DNA of 18,616 nucleotides from Patescibacteria group bacterium (GTDB taxonomy: Bacteria; Patescibacteriota; Andersenbacteria; UBA10190), in NCBI GenBank assembly GCA_022574795.1, contig JACZRJ010000001.1, positions 1 to 18,616 on the forward strand, written 5' to 3'. The notes beneath the pieces were generated by a model. The model had not been told where the DNA came from, did no database searches, and saw nothing but the letters and a program-made list of their open reading frames with translations. A program made the translations under genes and the position numbers. This document shows positions 1-7,689 of the stretch, piece after piece (position 1 is the stretch's first letter; each line of letters starts with the position of its first letter).

Positions 1-1
1 C

Positions 2-763
2 AATCTAGGTTATGGGGGTGGACATAACGCCGGCTTCGCTGTTTGTGAGACCGAGTTTGTGCTGACGCTTAATCCTGACTGCCAAATTTCCTGGTCGGGT
101 ATTAGCACGCTGGTAGAGTCGATGAGGGAGCCTCGAGTAGCAGCCGTAACTGGTTTGCTGTACCGGGGCAAAGCGAGCGATAAGCAAAACATTATTGACT
201 CGGCTGGTATTGAGCTGTCTTTAGCCCTCAATGGAATTGAGATTGGCGCTGGCGAAGTTGATGAAGGTCAATACCGTACACCACGCCAGACCTTGGCGGT
301 AACTGGTGCCTGTGGCTTGTATCGACTGGCGGCGCTGCGCGAGATTGCCCACGCTCAAGGAGACATTTTCGATAAGGATTTTATGGCGTATAAGGAAGAT
401 GTTGATCTCGGCTGGCGACTAAAAAGGGCCAGTTGGAGGGTACTCTTTGTCCCCACGACCATTGGCTGGCACAATCGGGCTCTGCGACGGCAGGGGATCC
501 TGGGCTGGGGGCTCAATCCAGTTGCGATATACAACAGATTACGTAATAGGCGAACGTACTATTCAATTCGCAATTGGCTGTGGATGGTGACAAAAAATGC
601 CACGCTCAAACAAATAGTCCTGCATGCTATTTTTATCGACGGCCGGTTTCTACTGCTATTGCTATTGAGTCTGCTGTATCCGCCGTTGTTACGAGTATGG
701 CCCGAAACAATTCGAGGTTTACCGAAAATGCTTGCCAAGAGAGATACGGCTGGGGCAGGCTAA
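2..763 (+). CDS. Family 2 glycosyltransferase, 5' end cut by the window
   Basis: This is the C-terminal part of a GT-A fold glycosyltransferase, probably a rhamnosyltransferase-like enzyme moving a sugar from a nucleotide donor to a surface glycan. The frame is open from base 2. Before the first possible GTG (59) it already encodes the conserved glycine-rich stretch ending NAGF that precedes the metal-binding LNPD motif, so the true start lies upstream and GTG 59 is not the start. A KEDVDLGWR segment, matching the acceptor/catalytic-base ED motif of the family, follows. The C-terminus has a leucine-rich hydrophobic stretch that may lie on the membrane. The gene ends 10 bases before a second GT2 gene, so the two are probably co-transcribed and act on the same glycan. 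Family assignment is firm; donor and acceptor are unknown. Confidence 0.88.
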   Translation, partial: NLGYGGGHNAGFAVCETEFVLTLNPDCQISWSGISTLVESMREPRVAAVTGLLYRGKASDKQNIIDSAGIELSLALNGIEIGAGEVDEGQYRTPRQTLAVTGACGLYRLAALREIAHAQGDIFDKDFMAYKEDVDLGWRLKRASWRVLFVPTTIGWHNRALRRQGILGWGLNPVAIYNRLRNRRTYYSIRNWLWMVTKNATLKQIVLHAIFIDGRFLLLLLLSLLYPPLLRVWPETIRGLPKMLAKRDTAGAG

Positions 764-773
764 GCCAAGCATA

Positions 774-1586
774 ATGAAGTTATCAATCACCATTGTTAAT
801 TATAATAGTGCTCGGTTGACGCACTCGTGTTTAGAGTCGCTCTTAACGCAAAAGTTGCCGGCCGAGACGAGCATCGTGGTTGTCGATAATGCCTCGAGTG
901 ATGAAAGCGTGTCTTTTTTGAGATCTGACTTTCCGGAAATTACCGTCATCAGTAATGAGCATAATCTTGGACTGGCGAGGGCAGTTAATCAGGGCTTTGG
1001 GCACAGTCGAAGTGATTACTACTTGACCTTGAACCCCGATATTATCGCCCTGCCTGGCTCAATTACTACCTTAATTAATTATCTGGAGAAGAATCCTACC
1101 GTTGGTATCTGCAGTGGTAAGTTGATGTCGCCCAACGGGGAGTTACAACCATCTTGTTTTCGCTGGTACACACCGATGACGGTAGTTTACCGACGTACCT
1201 GGCTCGGCCGAACAGCTCGGGGCCGAAAAGTTGTCAGCGACTTTTTGATGAAGGATTTCGACCACGCCAGCGCCCGCGATGTTGATTGGCTCATGGGTTC
1301 ATGTCTGATGGTGAGAGGAAAGGCTTTGGCTCAGGTTGGCGGTATGGATGAAAGGTTTTTCTTATATTTTGAGGATGTTGATTGGTGCCGTCGCTTTTGG
1401 GAGCAGGGTTGGCGAGTCAGCTATCTGCCGACAGCTGAGTTTTCACACTTTCACCAGCAGAGTAGCCGGACCCAGGCACTATTTGGTATGGTCTTCAACT
1501 GGACAACACGAGAGCACATCCGCTCGGCTCTCAAATATTTTTTTAAATACCGGGGAGCGCCAGGGCCGCGAATTGAGACAGTTTAA
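774..1586 (+). CDS. Family 2 glycosyltransferase (rhamnosyltransferase-like)
   Basis: A 270-residue GT-A glycosyltransferase, predicted to be cytoplasmic and to add a sugar to a growing surface polysaccharide or lipid-linked glycan. It starts with SITIVNYNS, the usual N-terminal strand of GT2 enzymes, followed by VVVDNASSD (nucleotide binding), NLGLARAVNQG, the metal-binding LNPD (D about residue 89) and the YFEDVDWCRR motif (E200, D201) that carries the catalytic base. The ATG at 774 is chosen because the family's first strand starts directly after it; the 14 codons upstream in this frame overlap the preceding gene and carry no family sequence. No trans-membrane domain is evident. It resembles WbbL-type rhamnosyltransferases, but substrate specificity cannot be read from the sequence. 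Confidence 0.92.
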   Translation: MKLSITIVNYNSARLTHSCLESLLTQKLPAETSIVVVDNASSDESVSFLRSDFPEITVISNEHNLGLARAVNQGFGHSRSDYYLTLNPDIIALPGSITTLINYLEKNPTVGICSGKLMSPNGELQPSCFRWYTPMTVVYRRTWLGRTARGRKVVSDFLMKDFDHASARDVDWLMGSCLMVRGKALAQVGGMDERFFLYFEDVDWCRRFWEQGWRVSYLPTAEFSHFHQQSSRTQALFGMVFNWTTREHIRSALKYFFKYRGAPGPRIETV

Positions 1587-1616
1587 TTTGCTTAACCAAC
1601 GAGGTACGCTGTCGCT

Positions 1617-2357
1617 ATGAAATTGGCCTGGCCCGAAGTGGCAGAAATAAAGGTGGGGTCTTTTGAGGGACCTTATGATCTCCTACTAGAATTGGTTCGA
1701 GCTCGTAAAATTGAGCTGTCGGATACCTCGCTGGCGGACGTCAGTGGGCAGTTCATCAGTTATCTGAAACGTGAGCCAGGAGTCTCGGGGGAAAGAATCG
1801 CTGACTTTTTAGTAGTGGCGGCGACGTTGTTGCTCATTAAATTGCGCGCGGTAGCAACGTTGTCGATCGCCGAAGAGAAGGAAGTGGAGTCGTTGACGAG
1901 TAGGCTGACGGCTTATCAGCGCTATCGAGAGGCCGCCAAGTGGCTGGGTAGACATTGGTCCGGTGCCAGCCTACTATCGGCACCGGCTAACCGGGAAACG
2001 ACCCTATCCGTAGGGTTTCGCTGCGGCTCAGTGAAGTTGCAGCGACCGGCCATAACGGCTCAGCAGTTGCGGAATCAATTGAAAGGATTAGTTCAACGGC
2101 GCCGGCCGCTTCGGGCACCCGTCAGGACAGTTCATCTGGCGCGGACGACATTACAGGAGTGTCTTAATTTGGTTGAGCAACGAGCCCTTCGACTTAAGCG
2201 TTTTGTGTTGTCAGCTCTGCAGCCGGGCAATGGCGATGATGCTTTCGCCGTTACTTTTATGGCGGCGCTTGAATTAGCTCGGCGCCAGCGAATATCTTTA
2301 CACCAAGCTAAGCCATTTGCCCCGATCATGGTGATTGCCATACCTCGTGATGAATAG
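1617..2357 (+). CDS. scpA: Segregation and condensation protein A (kleisin)
   Basis: ScpA is the kleisin subunit that bridges the heads of the SMC dimer and, with ScpB, forms the bacterial condensin used for chromosome compaction and segregation. The 246-residue protein carries the diagnostic N-terminal FEGPYDLLLELVRARKIEL segment, then the helix around ADFLVVAATLLLIKLRA that contacts the SMC neck, a variable middle, and a C-terminal winged-helix region near residues 190-245 with the typical LELARRQRISL pattern. Length is normal for the family. The last codons overlap the start of scpB by 8 bases, which suggests translational coupling and matched amounts of the two partners. No smc gene is in the window. 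The ATG at 1617 puts the conserved FEGP motif near residue 18, as usual. Confidence 0.95.
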   Translation: MKLAWPEVAEIKVGSFEGPYDLLLELVRARKIELSDTSLADVSGQFISYLKREPGVSGERIADFLVVAATLLLIKLRAVATLSIAEEKEVESLTSRLTAYQRYREAAKWLGRHWSGASLLSAPANRETTLSVGFRCGSVKLQRPAITAQQLRNQLKGLVQRRRPLRAPVRTVHLARTTLQECLNLVEQRALRLKRFVLSALQPGNGDDAFAVTFMAALELARRQRISLHQAKPFAPIMVIAIPRDE

Positions 2358-2880
2358 CCGGGTCAAAAAAATACAGGCGTTATTGTTTGTTTCAGCCGAA
2401 CCGATAGCCAAGCGTGGGTTGGCCCAAGAGTTGGAGTTGACGATAGCAGAGCTGAACGATGAGCTGACTCAATTAGCTGGCGCCCTACATGATAGCGGGC
2501 TGGCCTTGGTAACTAGCGAGACTCAGGTGCAGTTGACGACTTGCGTTGAGTTGGGCGAGTGGCTAGCTAGTCGGTATGATGCTGAGTCGCGCCAGCTGAC
2601 CCCTGCGGCAGCCGAAACCTTGGCGATTATCGCTTATCGAGGGCCAGTGAGCCGGGCCGAAATTGAGTCCTTAAGGGGTGTCGATAGTCAGCGAATAGTA
2701 CACCAATTAGTGCGGCGAGGATTAATTACAGCGCACCGGGGACGGGGGCAGCTAGTGAATTATCAGATAACGGCTGACCTGCTGGCACAGCTGGGGATTA
2801 CTCAGGTGCAGGAGCTGCCTGAGTTTGACGTCCTCGGTAAGGATGAGGAGTTTCAGGAAGACATCGTTGAGAAGTCTTAA
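2350..2880 (+). CDS. scpB: Segregation and condensation protein B
   Basis: ScpB dimerises and binds the kleisin ScpA within the SMC-ScpAB condensin. The protein (176 residues from ATG 2350) has two winged-helix domains. The N-terminal one starts with KKIQALLFVSAEPI. The second contains the highly conserved LTPAAAETLAIIAYRGPVSR segment followed by IESLRGVD and RRGLI, a reliable ScpB signature. Length is typical. ATG 2350 overlaps the scpA stop; a TTG at 2335 and a GTG at 2347 are also in frame, and no clear ribosome binding site decides between them, so the exact start is uncertain by five codons. Coupling to scpA by overlap is likely. Confidence 0.95.
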   Translation: MNSRVKKIQALLFVSAEPIAKRGLAQELELTIAELNDELTQLAGALHDSGLALVTSETQVQLTTCVELGEWLASRYDAESRQLTPAAAETLAIIAYRGPVSRAEIESLRGVDSQRIVHQLVRRGLITAHRGRGQLVNYQITADLLAQLGITQVQELPEFDVLGKDEEFQEDIVEKS

Positions 2881-2900
2881 GAAGCACACTTGAAGTTAGT

Positions 2901-3791
2901 ATGACTATCTTAGAATTGAGTTTGCTGACGGTGAGCTGCCTGGCCCTCAATGCACCGTCAGCTCAGTGTTGGCAGAAGCAAGTACCTATCAATGAGCCGC
3001 AGGTGCAGGCTGCTCGGGTACTTGCTCCAGTTCTGACCGGGGTGGCTCAGGATGTGGTGTTGACAGCGGAAGCTGCCCTCGTCTGGGATCTGGCAAGTGG
3101 TCGGATATTGTTTGAGCGTCAGATTGATCAGCGGCGACCGATTGCCAGCGTCACCAAGTTGCTCAGCGCACTAACTGTTCGAGAAAACTTGGCTCTGAGC
3201 GATGTGGTGATTATTCCACCTGAGGTGACTGCCGTGCAGGCCTACGGTGCTCAGATTGGACTGCCGGTTGGTGAGCACAGCACCGTTAAAGAACTGTTGT
3301 CCGCTAGCCTGATTGCCTCAGCCAATGATGCGATGCTCACCTTAGCTCTGGCGGTGGCAGGCAGCGAAGAAGATTTTGCTGCCTTGGCTTCGAGTTGGGG
3401 TAGAGCCGTTGGGCTGGGGCAGACCCGCGCTGCCAATTCGACTGGCCTGTCAGGCGGTGATCAATATTCTTCAGCCCGAGATGTCATGCGCCTCATGTCA
3501 CTGGCCTATCAGGATATCGAGCTTAGAGCAATGTTAGCTGCTCCCAAGGGTGTACTTGAGACACGTGAAGGCAAGCATCTAGCCTATCGATCAACCAACA
3601 AACTTGTTAATACCTATGTGCCAATTAAAGCGGCCAAGACCGGTTATACCAGAGCAGCCGGTCAAAATTTGGTTATCATAACTGAGGGAGCTACTGGCCA
3701 AGAAATTGGTGCTATTATTTTGGGCAGCACTTCTCGGTTTCAAGACATGAAAGTCTTGATCGAGTGGGTCTGGAGAAATTATTCTTGGTAG
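2901..3791 (+). CDS. D-alanyl-D-alanine carboxypeptidase, peptidase family S11
   Basis: A penicillin-binding, serine D,D-carboxypeptidase that removes the terminal D-Ala from peptidoglycan pentapeptides outside the membrane. All three catalytic boxes are present: S-V-T-K (S83 nucleophile, K86), S-A-N (S140-N142) and K-T-G (K246-G248), in the expected order and spacing. A short hydrophobic N-terminus (about residues 4-20) looks like a signal peptide or anchor. At 296 residues it ends shortly after the catalytic domain and lacks the long C-terminal beta domain and amphipathic anchor of E. coli DacA, as in many short S11 enzymes. It sits 9 bases before mraY, so trimming and precursor synthesis are probably expressed together. 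A beta-lactamase role is unlikely because the KTG-containing S11 pattern and context fit a wall enzyme. Confidence 0.92.
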   Translation: MTILELSLLTVSCLALNAPSAQCWQKQVPINEPQVQAARVLAPVLTGVAQDVVLTAEAALVWDLASGRILFERQIDQRRPIASVTKLLSALTVRENLALSDVVIIPPEVTAVQAYGAQIGLPVGEHSTVKELLSASLIASANDAMLTLALAVAGSEEDFAALASSWGRAVGLGQTRAANSTGLSGGDQYSSARDVMRLMSLAYQDIELRAMLAAPKGVLETREGKHLAYRSTNKLVNTYVPIKAAKTGYTRAAGQNLVIITEGATGQEIGAIILGSTSRFQDMKVLIEWVWRNYSW

Positions 3792-3800
3792 TGAAGTTCA

Positions 3801-4871
3801 ATGATGACATTTTTTGAAAATCCGGAGCAGGTTATCGATGTTGTTCGAGTGATTGGAATCGCCACGATTACATTTGTAGTTGCTTTTGCGATGACCCCGC
3901 TGGTGTCGCACTACTTGTACAAATATAAATTTGGTAAGAGCATACGTAATACCGGGGCCACGCCGATATATTCGAAGTTGCACGCTAAGAAGGCGGGCAC
4001 ACCAGTGGGCGGCGGCATTATTATTTGGGGTTCAGTGCTACTACTGGCCTTGTTGTTCTGGGTGCTGCAAAGGCTGTGGCCTTCTTTGATTACCGACAAT
4101 CTAAACTTTTTGACTCGGCGGCAAACGTTGCTGCCGCTGGGGGCGTTGGTGGCTGCTGCCGTCTTGGGTTTTATGGATGACTATCTGAATGTCAGGAAGA
4201 TTGGGCCTTCCGGTGGCGGGCTTAACATGCGGCAGAGAATTTTACTTTACACAGTCGTAGCCGCTTTTGGCGCCTATTGGTTTTTCTTAAAAATCGAGTG
4301 GCGTATTATTCATGTACCCGGTGTTGGCGATTATGAAATTGGCTGGTGGTATATTCCGCTGTTTATGGTTGTGATTGTCGCCACGGCATTTTCAGTGAAC
4401 GAAGCCGATGGTTTGGATGGTTTGGCTGGCGGTATCTTGATGTTTGCCTTTGGTGCCTACACGGTGATTTCGTATTCCTTGGGGCGCGTTGAGTTGGCGA
4501 TGTTTTGTGCTGCGATTGTAGGAGGGCTGCTAGCCTTCTTGTGGTTCAATGTGCATCCGGCGCGATTCTTTATGGGAGATACGGGAGCCATGAGTTTGGG
4601 AACAACGCTGGGCATTATAGCCATGCTGACTAATTCCGCGCTGGTGTTACCAATCATAGCCTTTCCGTTAGTGATGGAATCAGGCTCAGTCATTATTCAG
4701 GTGGTATCTAAAAAACTGTTTCGACGTAAGGTTTTTTTGTCGGCGCCGCTTCATCACCATTTTGAGGCGATGGGATGGCCCGAGACGAAAGTAACCATGC
4801 GGTTTTGGATTATCTCAGCTGTTTTTGCTGGCATTGGCCTGGTCGTTGCCCTGCTGGGTATGGGAACCTAG
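3801..4871 (+). CDS. mraY: Phospho-N-acetylmuramoyl-pentapeptide-transferase
   Basis: MraY transfers phospho-MurNAc-pentapeptide from UDP to undecaprenyl phosphate, producing lipid I at the inner face of the membrane. The 356-residue protein has about ten hydrophobic segments and the polyprenyl-phosphate transferase motifs: FMDDYLN (D126, D127), NEADGLDGLAGG (residues 200-211), MGDTGAMSLG (D260), and the C-terminal HHHFE (from H318) followed by a segment that matches MraY closely. These aspartates and the histidine are the magnesium and catalytic residues of the family. The HHHFE motif and its position at the head of murD-ftsW-murG-murC separate MraY from the related WecA/TagO enzymes. ATG 3801 is used; a second ATG follows directly and could equally be the start. 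Confidence 0.97.
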   Translation: MMTFFENPEQVIDVVRVIGIATITFVVAFAMTPLVSHYLYKYKFGKSIRNTGATPIYSKLHAKKAGTPVGGGIIIWGSVLLLALLFWVLQRLWPSLITDNLNFLTRRQTLLPLGALVAAAVLGFMDDYLNVRKIGPSGGGLNMRQRILLYTVVAAFGAYWFFLKIEWRIIHVPGVGDYEIGWWYIPLFMVVIVATAFSVNEADGLDGLAGGILMFAFGAYTVISYSLGRVELAMFCAAIVGGLLAFLWFNVHPARFFMGDTGAMSLGTTLGIIAMLTNSALVLPIIAFPLVMESGSVIIQVVSKKLFRRKVFLSAPLHHHFEAMGWPETKVTMRFWIISAVFAGIGLVVALLGMGT

Positions 4872-5003
4872 TTAAGGGTTATGAGAGAGGAAGATTAAAT
4901 TCGGAATTATTGTAGTACGAGGGGATCAGGATACACTTGTTTCGTCAATAGACGATGACAAATTAGGTTTGCCGAGTGTCGGGACTAGACCGATGGTAGG
5001 GGT

Positions 5004-6416
5004 GTGACGATACGAACGATTAGAGATTTTAAAGACAAGCGGGTTACCGTGGCGGGCCTGGGTACTCATGGTGGAGCCGAGGGGAACGTGCGCTGGCTAG
5101 TGGAGCAGGGCGCTAACGTGACCATCACTGATCTGCGTCAGGCGGATGAGTTGCGAGCGGTGATCAATCGGCTCCGTGACTTGCCGCAGATTACCTGGGT
5201 TTTGGGCGAGCATCGGCCCGCTGATTTTACGATGACCGATATGGTGTTACGGAACCCAGCTCTGCCAGTGGCTTCACCGTACTTGTCAGCTGCCCGGGCA
5301 GCGCGAGTGCCGATTGAAATGGATAGCAGCTTGTTTCTAAAGCTTTGTTCGTCGGGCACTATTTTTGGCGTGATCGGTAATAAGCATAAGCGCCTGACGA
5401 CACTGGGTATTGAGCATTTATTGCATCTGACGTTTGCGCGGGTGGTGATGATTGGGATTGGAAACGGCTCGCCGCTAGCAGCCTTGTCTGAGGTTGGCGC
5501 TGATGATCTGGTCGTCTTTGAACTCAATAGTGCCAGACTGGAGGGACTCAGGGAGGCTAAGCTAAGCCCACAAACGTCAGTGATAACTCATTTAACAGGG
5601 GGATCAGCTACTGAGCTTGAGGTCAAGAAGTCAGCCTTACAATATCAAGCGTCAACTGATCGCGTCTTGCTCAATTATGATGACCCGGCAACTCGGGCCT
5701 GGCGGGCCAATACCTTAGGACAAGTCTTTTGGTACAGCCTAGGCAAGGCTATTCCAGGTAACGGGATCTGTGTTAGACGAGGGCAGGTGACGATAGTAAT
5801 GAACTACAGTCACCTGAGCCTGTTCAGACTCAACACCCTGGGAATTGCTGACGAAACCCAGCAGCGAGAATTACTGCCGGCTATTTTTTTGGCCTTTGCC
5901 AGTGGCGCCAGGCCATCGTCGATTGCTCTGCAGGTCAGGCACTTAACTAATGTGGCGCATCGCTTGGAACCAATTGCTGAGATTAGCGGGGTTCGCTATT
6001 TGGACGATTCGGCTGCTACCATTCCTGAGGCTACGGTGGCAGCCCTTCGCTCATTGAACCATAAGCATATCGTACTGGTGCTCGGGGGTAGTGATACGAA
6101 GCTTAGTTTTGAAAAGTTAGCTCAGGCCTGCGCCAATTCCTGGATCCGAGCTTTGGTATTTATTCCTGGTAGTACGACCGGGCGAATGAGAGAAGTTATT
6201 GAGTCGAGGTACCAAACCTCGCCACCTATTCATATGTCAGACTCGGTGCCCGAAGCCGTCCGCGTGGCGGCTCGTTATGCGCGGCCGGGCGACACCGTGC
6301 TGTTCTCACCAGCGGCCTCAACGGCGGGATATTTTCGAGATGAGTTTCAACGAGGGCAACTTTTTGCGCAGACAGTGACGAACTTACAGGAACTAAGCCC
6401 GACATCGGCCTACTGA
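5004..6416 (+). CDS. MurD homologue with degraded ATP-binding motifs
   Basis: By position and by its end domains this is MurD, which adds D-Glu to UDP-MurNAc-L-Ala in the cytoplasm. The N-terminal Rossmann domain (VTVAGLGTHGGAEG, about residue 14 on) and the C-terminal domain (VLVLGGSDTKLSF, then SPAASTAGYFRDEFQRG) match MurD well. The central domain does not. Where Mur ligases have GT-x-GK-T/S there is G-N-K-H-K-R (G125-R130); the DHLDxH metal/ATP motif after ITNL is replaced by GGSATEL; the ELSSFQL motif reads ELNSARL; and the HNxxN motif is absent. DSKATNP reads DSAATIP, although CPR MurD proteins often vary there (recalled, not checked). The reading frame is intact over 470 residues, so this looks like a divergent or repurposed protein, not a decaying gene. 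The start is GTG 5004; an in-frame TAG at 4986 excludes longer versions. The 132 bases before it hold no clear promoter. It ends in the window's only TGA stop. Confidence 0.82.
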   Translation: MTIRTIRDFKDKRVTVAGLGTHGGAEGNVRWLVEQGANVTITDLRQADELRAVINRLRDLPQITWVLGEHRPADFTMTDMVLRNPALPVASPYLSAARAARVPIEMDSSLFLKLCSSGTIFGVIGNKHKRLTTLGIEHLLHLTFARVVMIGIGNGSPLAALSEVGADDLVVFELNSARLEGLREAKLSPQTSVITHLTGGSATELEVKKSALQYQASTDRVLLNYDDPATRAWRANTLGQVFWYSLGKAIPGNGICVRRGQVTIVMNYSHLSLFRLNTLGIADETQQRELLPAIFLAFASGARPSSIALQVRHLTNVAHRLEPIAEISGVRYLDDSAATIPEATVAALRSLNHKHIVLVLGGSDTKLSFEKLAQACANSWIRALVFIPGSTTGRMREVIESRYQTSPPIHMSDSVPEAVRVAARYARPGDTVLFSPAASTAGYFRDEFQRGQLFAQTVTNLQELSPTSAY

Positions 6417-6478
6417 ATTAATAATTTGAGGTCTCCGCTTGCCTTCGTTGGGCAGATTAAGGATTCTTAGAGGTACCC

Positions 6479-7597
6479 ATGGCTGCTAAACCAGTTGCGC
6501 GATCCTTTGATACTCTGTTACTGATCACGATTCTTGGCCTGACCCTGTTCGGCCTCATTATGATCGGTTCGGCTTCGTCCGTTATTGGCGAGCGCTTTCG
6601 TGATGACAGCTTCTTTTTTCTCAAGCACCAGCTGACTTATGGCGGAGTCGTGGGTCTGCTGGCTCTGGTGGTTGGGCTGGTGACACCCTATCGTGCTTGG
6701 AGAATTATTGCCCTGCCCTCACTGCTGGGCGCCTTGGTCTTACTGGTACTCGTATTTATTCCCGGGCTACAGGTGGAGTATGGCGGGGCCTCCCGTTGGA
6801 TTGGTCTCGGGCCCATTACTATTCAGCCTACCGAAATTACTAAATTGGCCTTTATTTTATATTTGGCGGCACTGTTGGAGACCAAGGGAGATGACATTCG
6901 AAACTTCCGCAAGAGCGTCGTGCCGTTTTCCCTGATTATTGGTGTGACTGGCGCCTTGATCATTATGCAGCCTGATATAGGAACGCTGTTCACCATTATC
7001 TTAATCGGTGGAGCCATGGTTTTTGCCGGAGGTTTTCGCTTGAGTCATCTGGCCGGCTTGGCGCTTGGCAGCGTCGCGCTGTTCGCGTTACTGATTAATA
7101 CTGCTAGCTATCGCTTATCGCGAATTATTACCTACCTCCACCCAGAACTTGACCCTCAGGGGGTTGGTTATCAGATTAATCAAGCCTTGCTGGCGGTTGG
7201 TACCGGCGGTTTGTGGGGCTTGGGTTTTGGGCGTAGTCGGCAGAAGTATCTGTATTTGCCCGAGCCGGCCGGGGATTCTATCTTCGCAATTATTGCTGAA
7301 GAGCTGGGCTTAATTCGATCGCTATCAATCTTGCTACTCTTTGCTCTGATTGGCTGGCGGGGCTATGCGATAGCCAGACGAGCCCCGGACACGTTTGGAC
7401 AACTGTTAGCAGTCGGAATTACTACCTGGATCGTGACGCAAGCCTTTATTAATATCGGCTCGACGCTAGCAGTTACACCACTAACCGGTATTCCGTTGCC
7501 GTTCATTAGCTATGGTGGATCTGCTCTGGCTACGATGTTATTGGCCGCTGGCATATTGTTAAACATCAGTCGCTGGACTGATAACAGTAGCAAGTAG
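6479..7597 (+). CDS. ftsW: Peptidoglycan glycosyltransferase FtsW (SEDS family)
   Basis: FtsW polymerises lipid II into glycan strands at the division septum, working with a class B penicillin-binding protein. The 372-residue protein is very hydrophobic, with about ten membrane segments. Family marks are QPDIGT in the middle, LPEPAGDSIFAIIAEELG (D266 corresponds to the catalytic Asp in the large extracytoplasmic loop), and the C-terminal INIGSTLAV and PLPFISYGGSAL stretches. RodA is the close relative; the location between murD and murG favours FtsW. The ATG at 6479 has a good ribosome binding site, AGAGG at 6469-6473, five bases upstream. No partner PBP gene is in the window. Confidence 0.94.
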   Translation: MAAKPVARSFDTLLLITILGLTLFGLIMIGSASSVIGERFRDDSFFFLKHQLTYGGVVGLLALVVGLVTPYRAWRIIALPSLLGALVLLVLVFIPGLQVEYGGASRWIGLGPITIQPTEITKLAFILYLAALLETKGDDIRNFRKSVVPFSLIIGVTGALIIMQPDIGTLFTIILIGGAMVFAGGFRLSHLAGLALGSVALFALLINTASYRLSRIITYLHPELDPQGVGYQINQALLAVGTGGLWGLGFGRSRQKYLYLPEPAGDSIFAIIAEELGLIRSLSILLLFALIGWRGYAIARRAPDTFGQLLAVGITTWIVTQAFINIGSTLAVTPLTGIPLPFISYGGSALATMLLAAGILLNISRWTDNSSK

Positions 7598-7621
7598 CAG
7601 CGGTAAATAAATAACTACTTA

Positions 7622-7650
7622 TTGATACTTGTTGCCTGATACTCAATACT
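7622..7650 (+). promoter_or_regulatory. Weak sigma-70-type promoter before murG-murC
   Basis: TTGATA (7622-7627) and AATACT (7645-7650) are separated by 17 bases in the 92-base gap after ftsW. This is a plausible -35/-10 pair, but in an A/T-rich gap such a match can occur by chance. If real, it would let the fusion gene be transcribed apart from ftsW. Confidence 0.3.
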
Positions 7651-7689
7651 ACGTGATCAAACCTACGTTGCTGAATAAATAAGTTCGCT

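Noticed and set aside
732..773. A 14-codon upstream extension of the second glycosyltransferase
   Set aside because: It overlaps the previous gene and adds no family sequence; the GT2 N-terminal strand begins right after ATG 774.
5376..5402. The odd MurD P-loop as a local frameshift or sequencing error
   Set aside because: MurD-like sequence continues in the same frame on both sides, and other motifs far downstream are lost too, so one local error would not explain it.
6414..6416. TGA as a sense codon (glycine) as in some CPR lineages
   Set aside because: All long genes are free of internal TGA, and the MurD homologue ends naturally at this TGA with its family's usual C-terminus.
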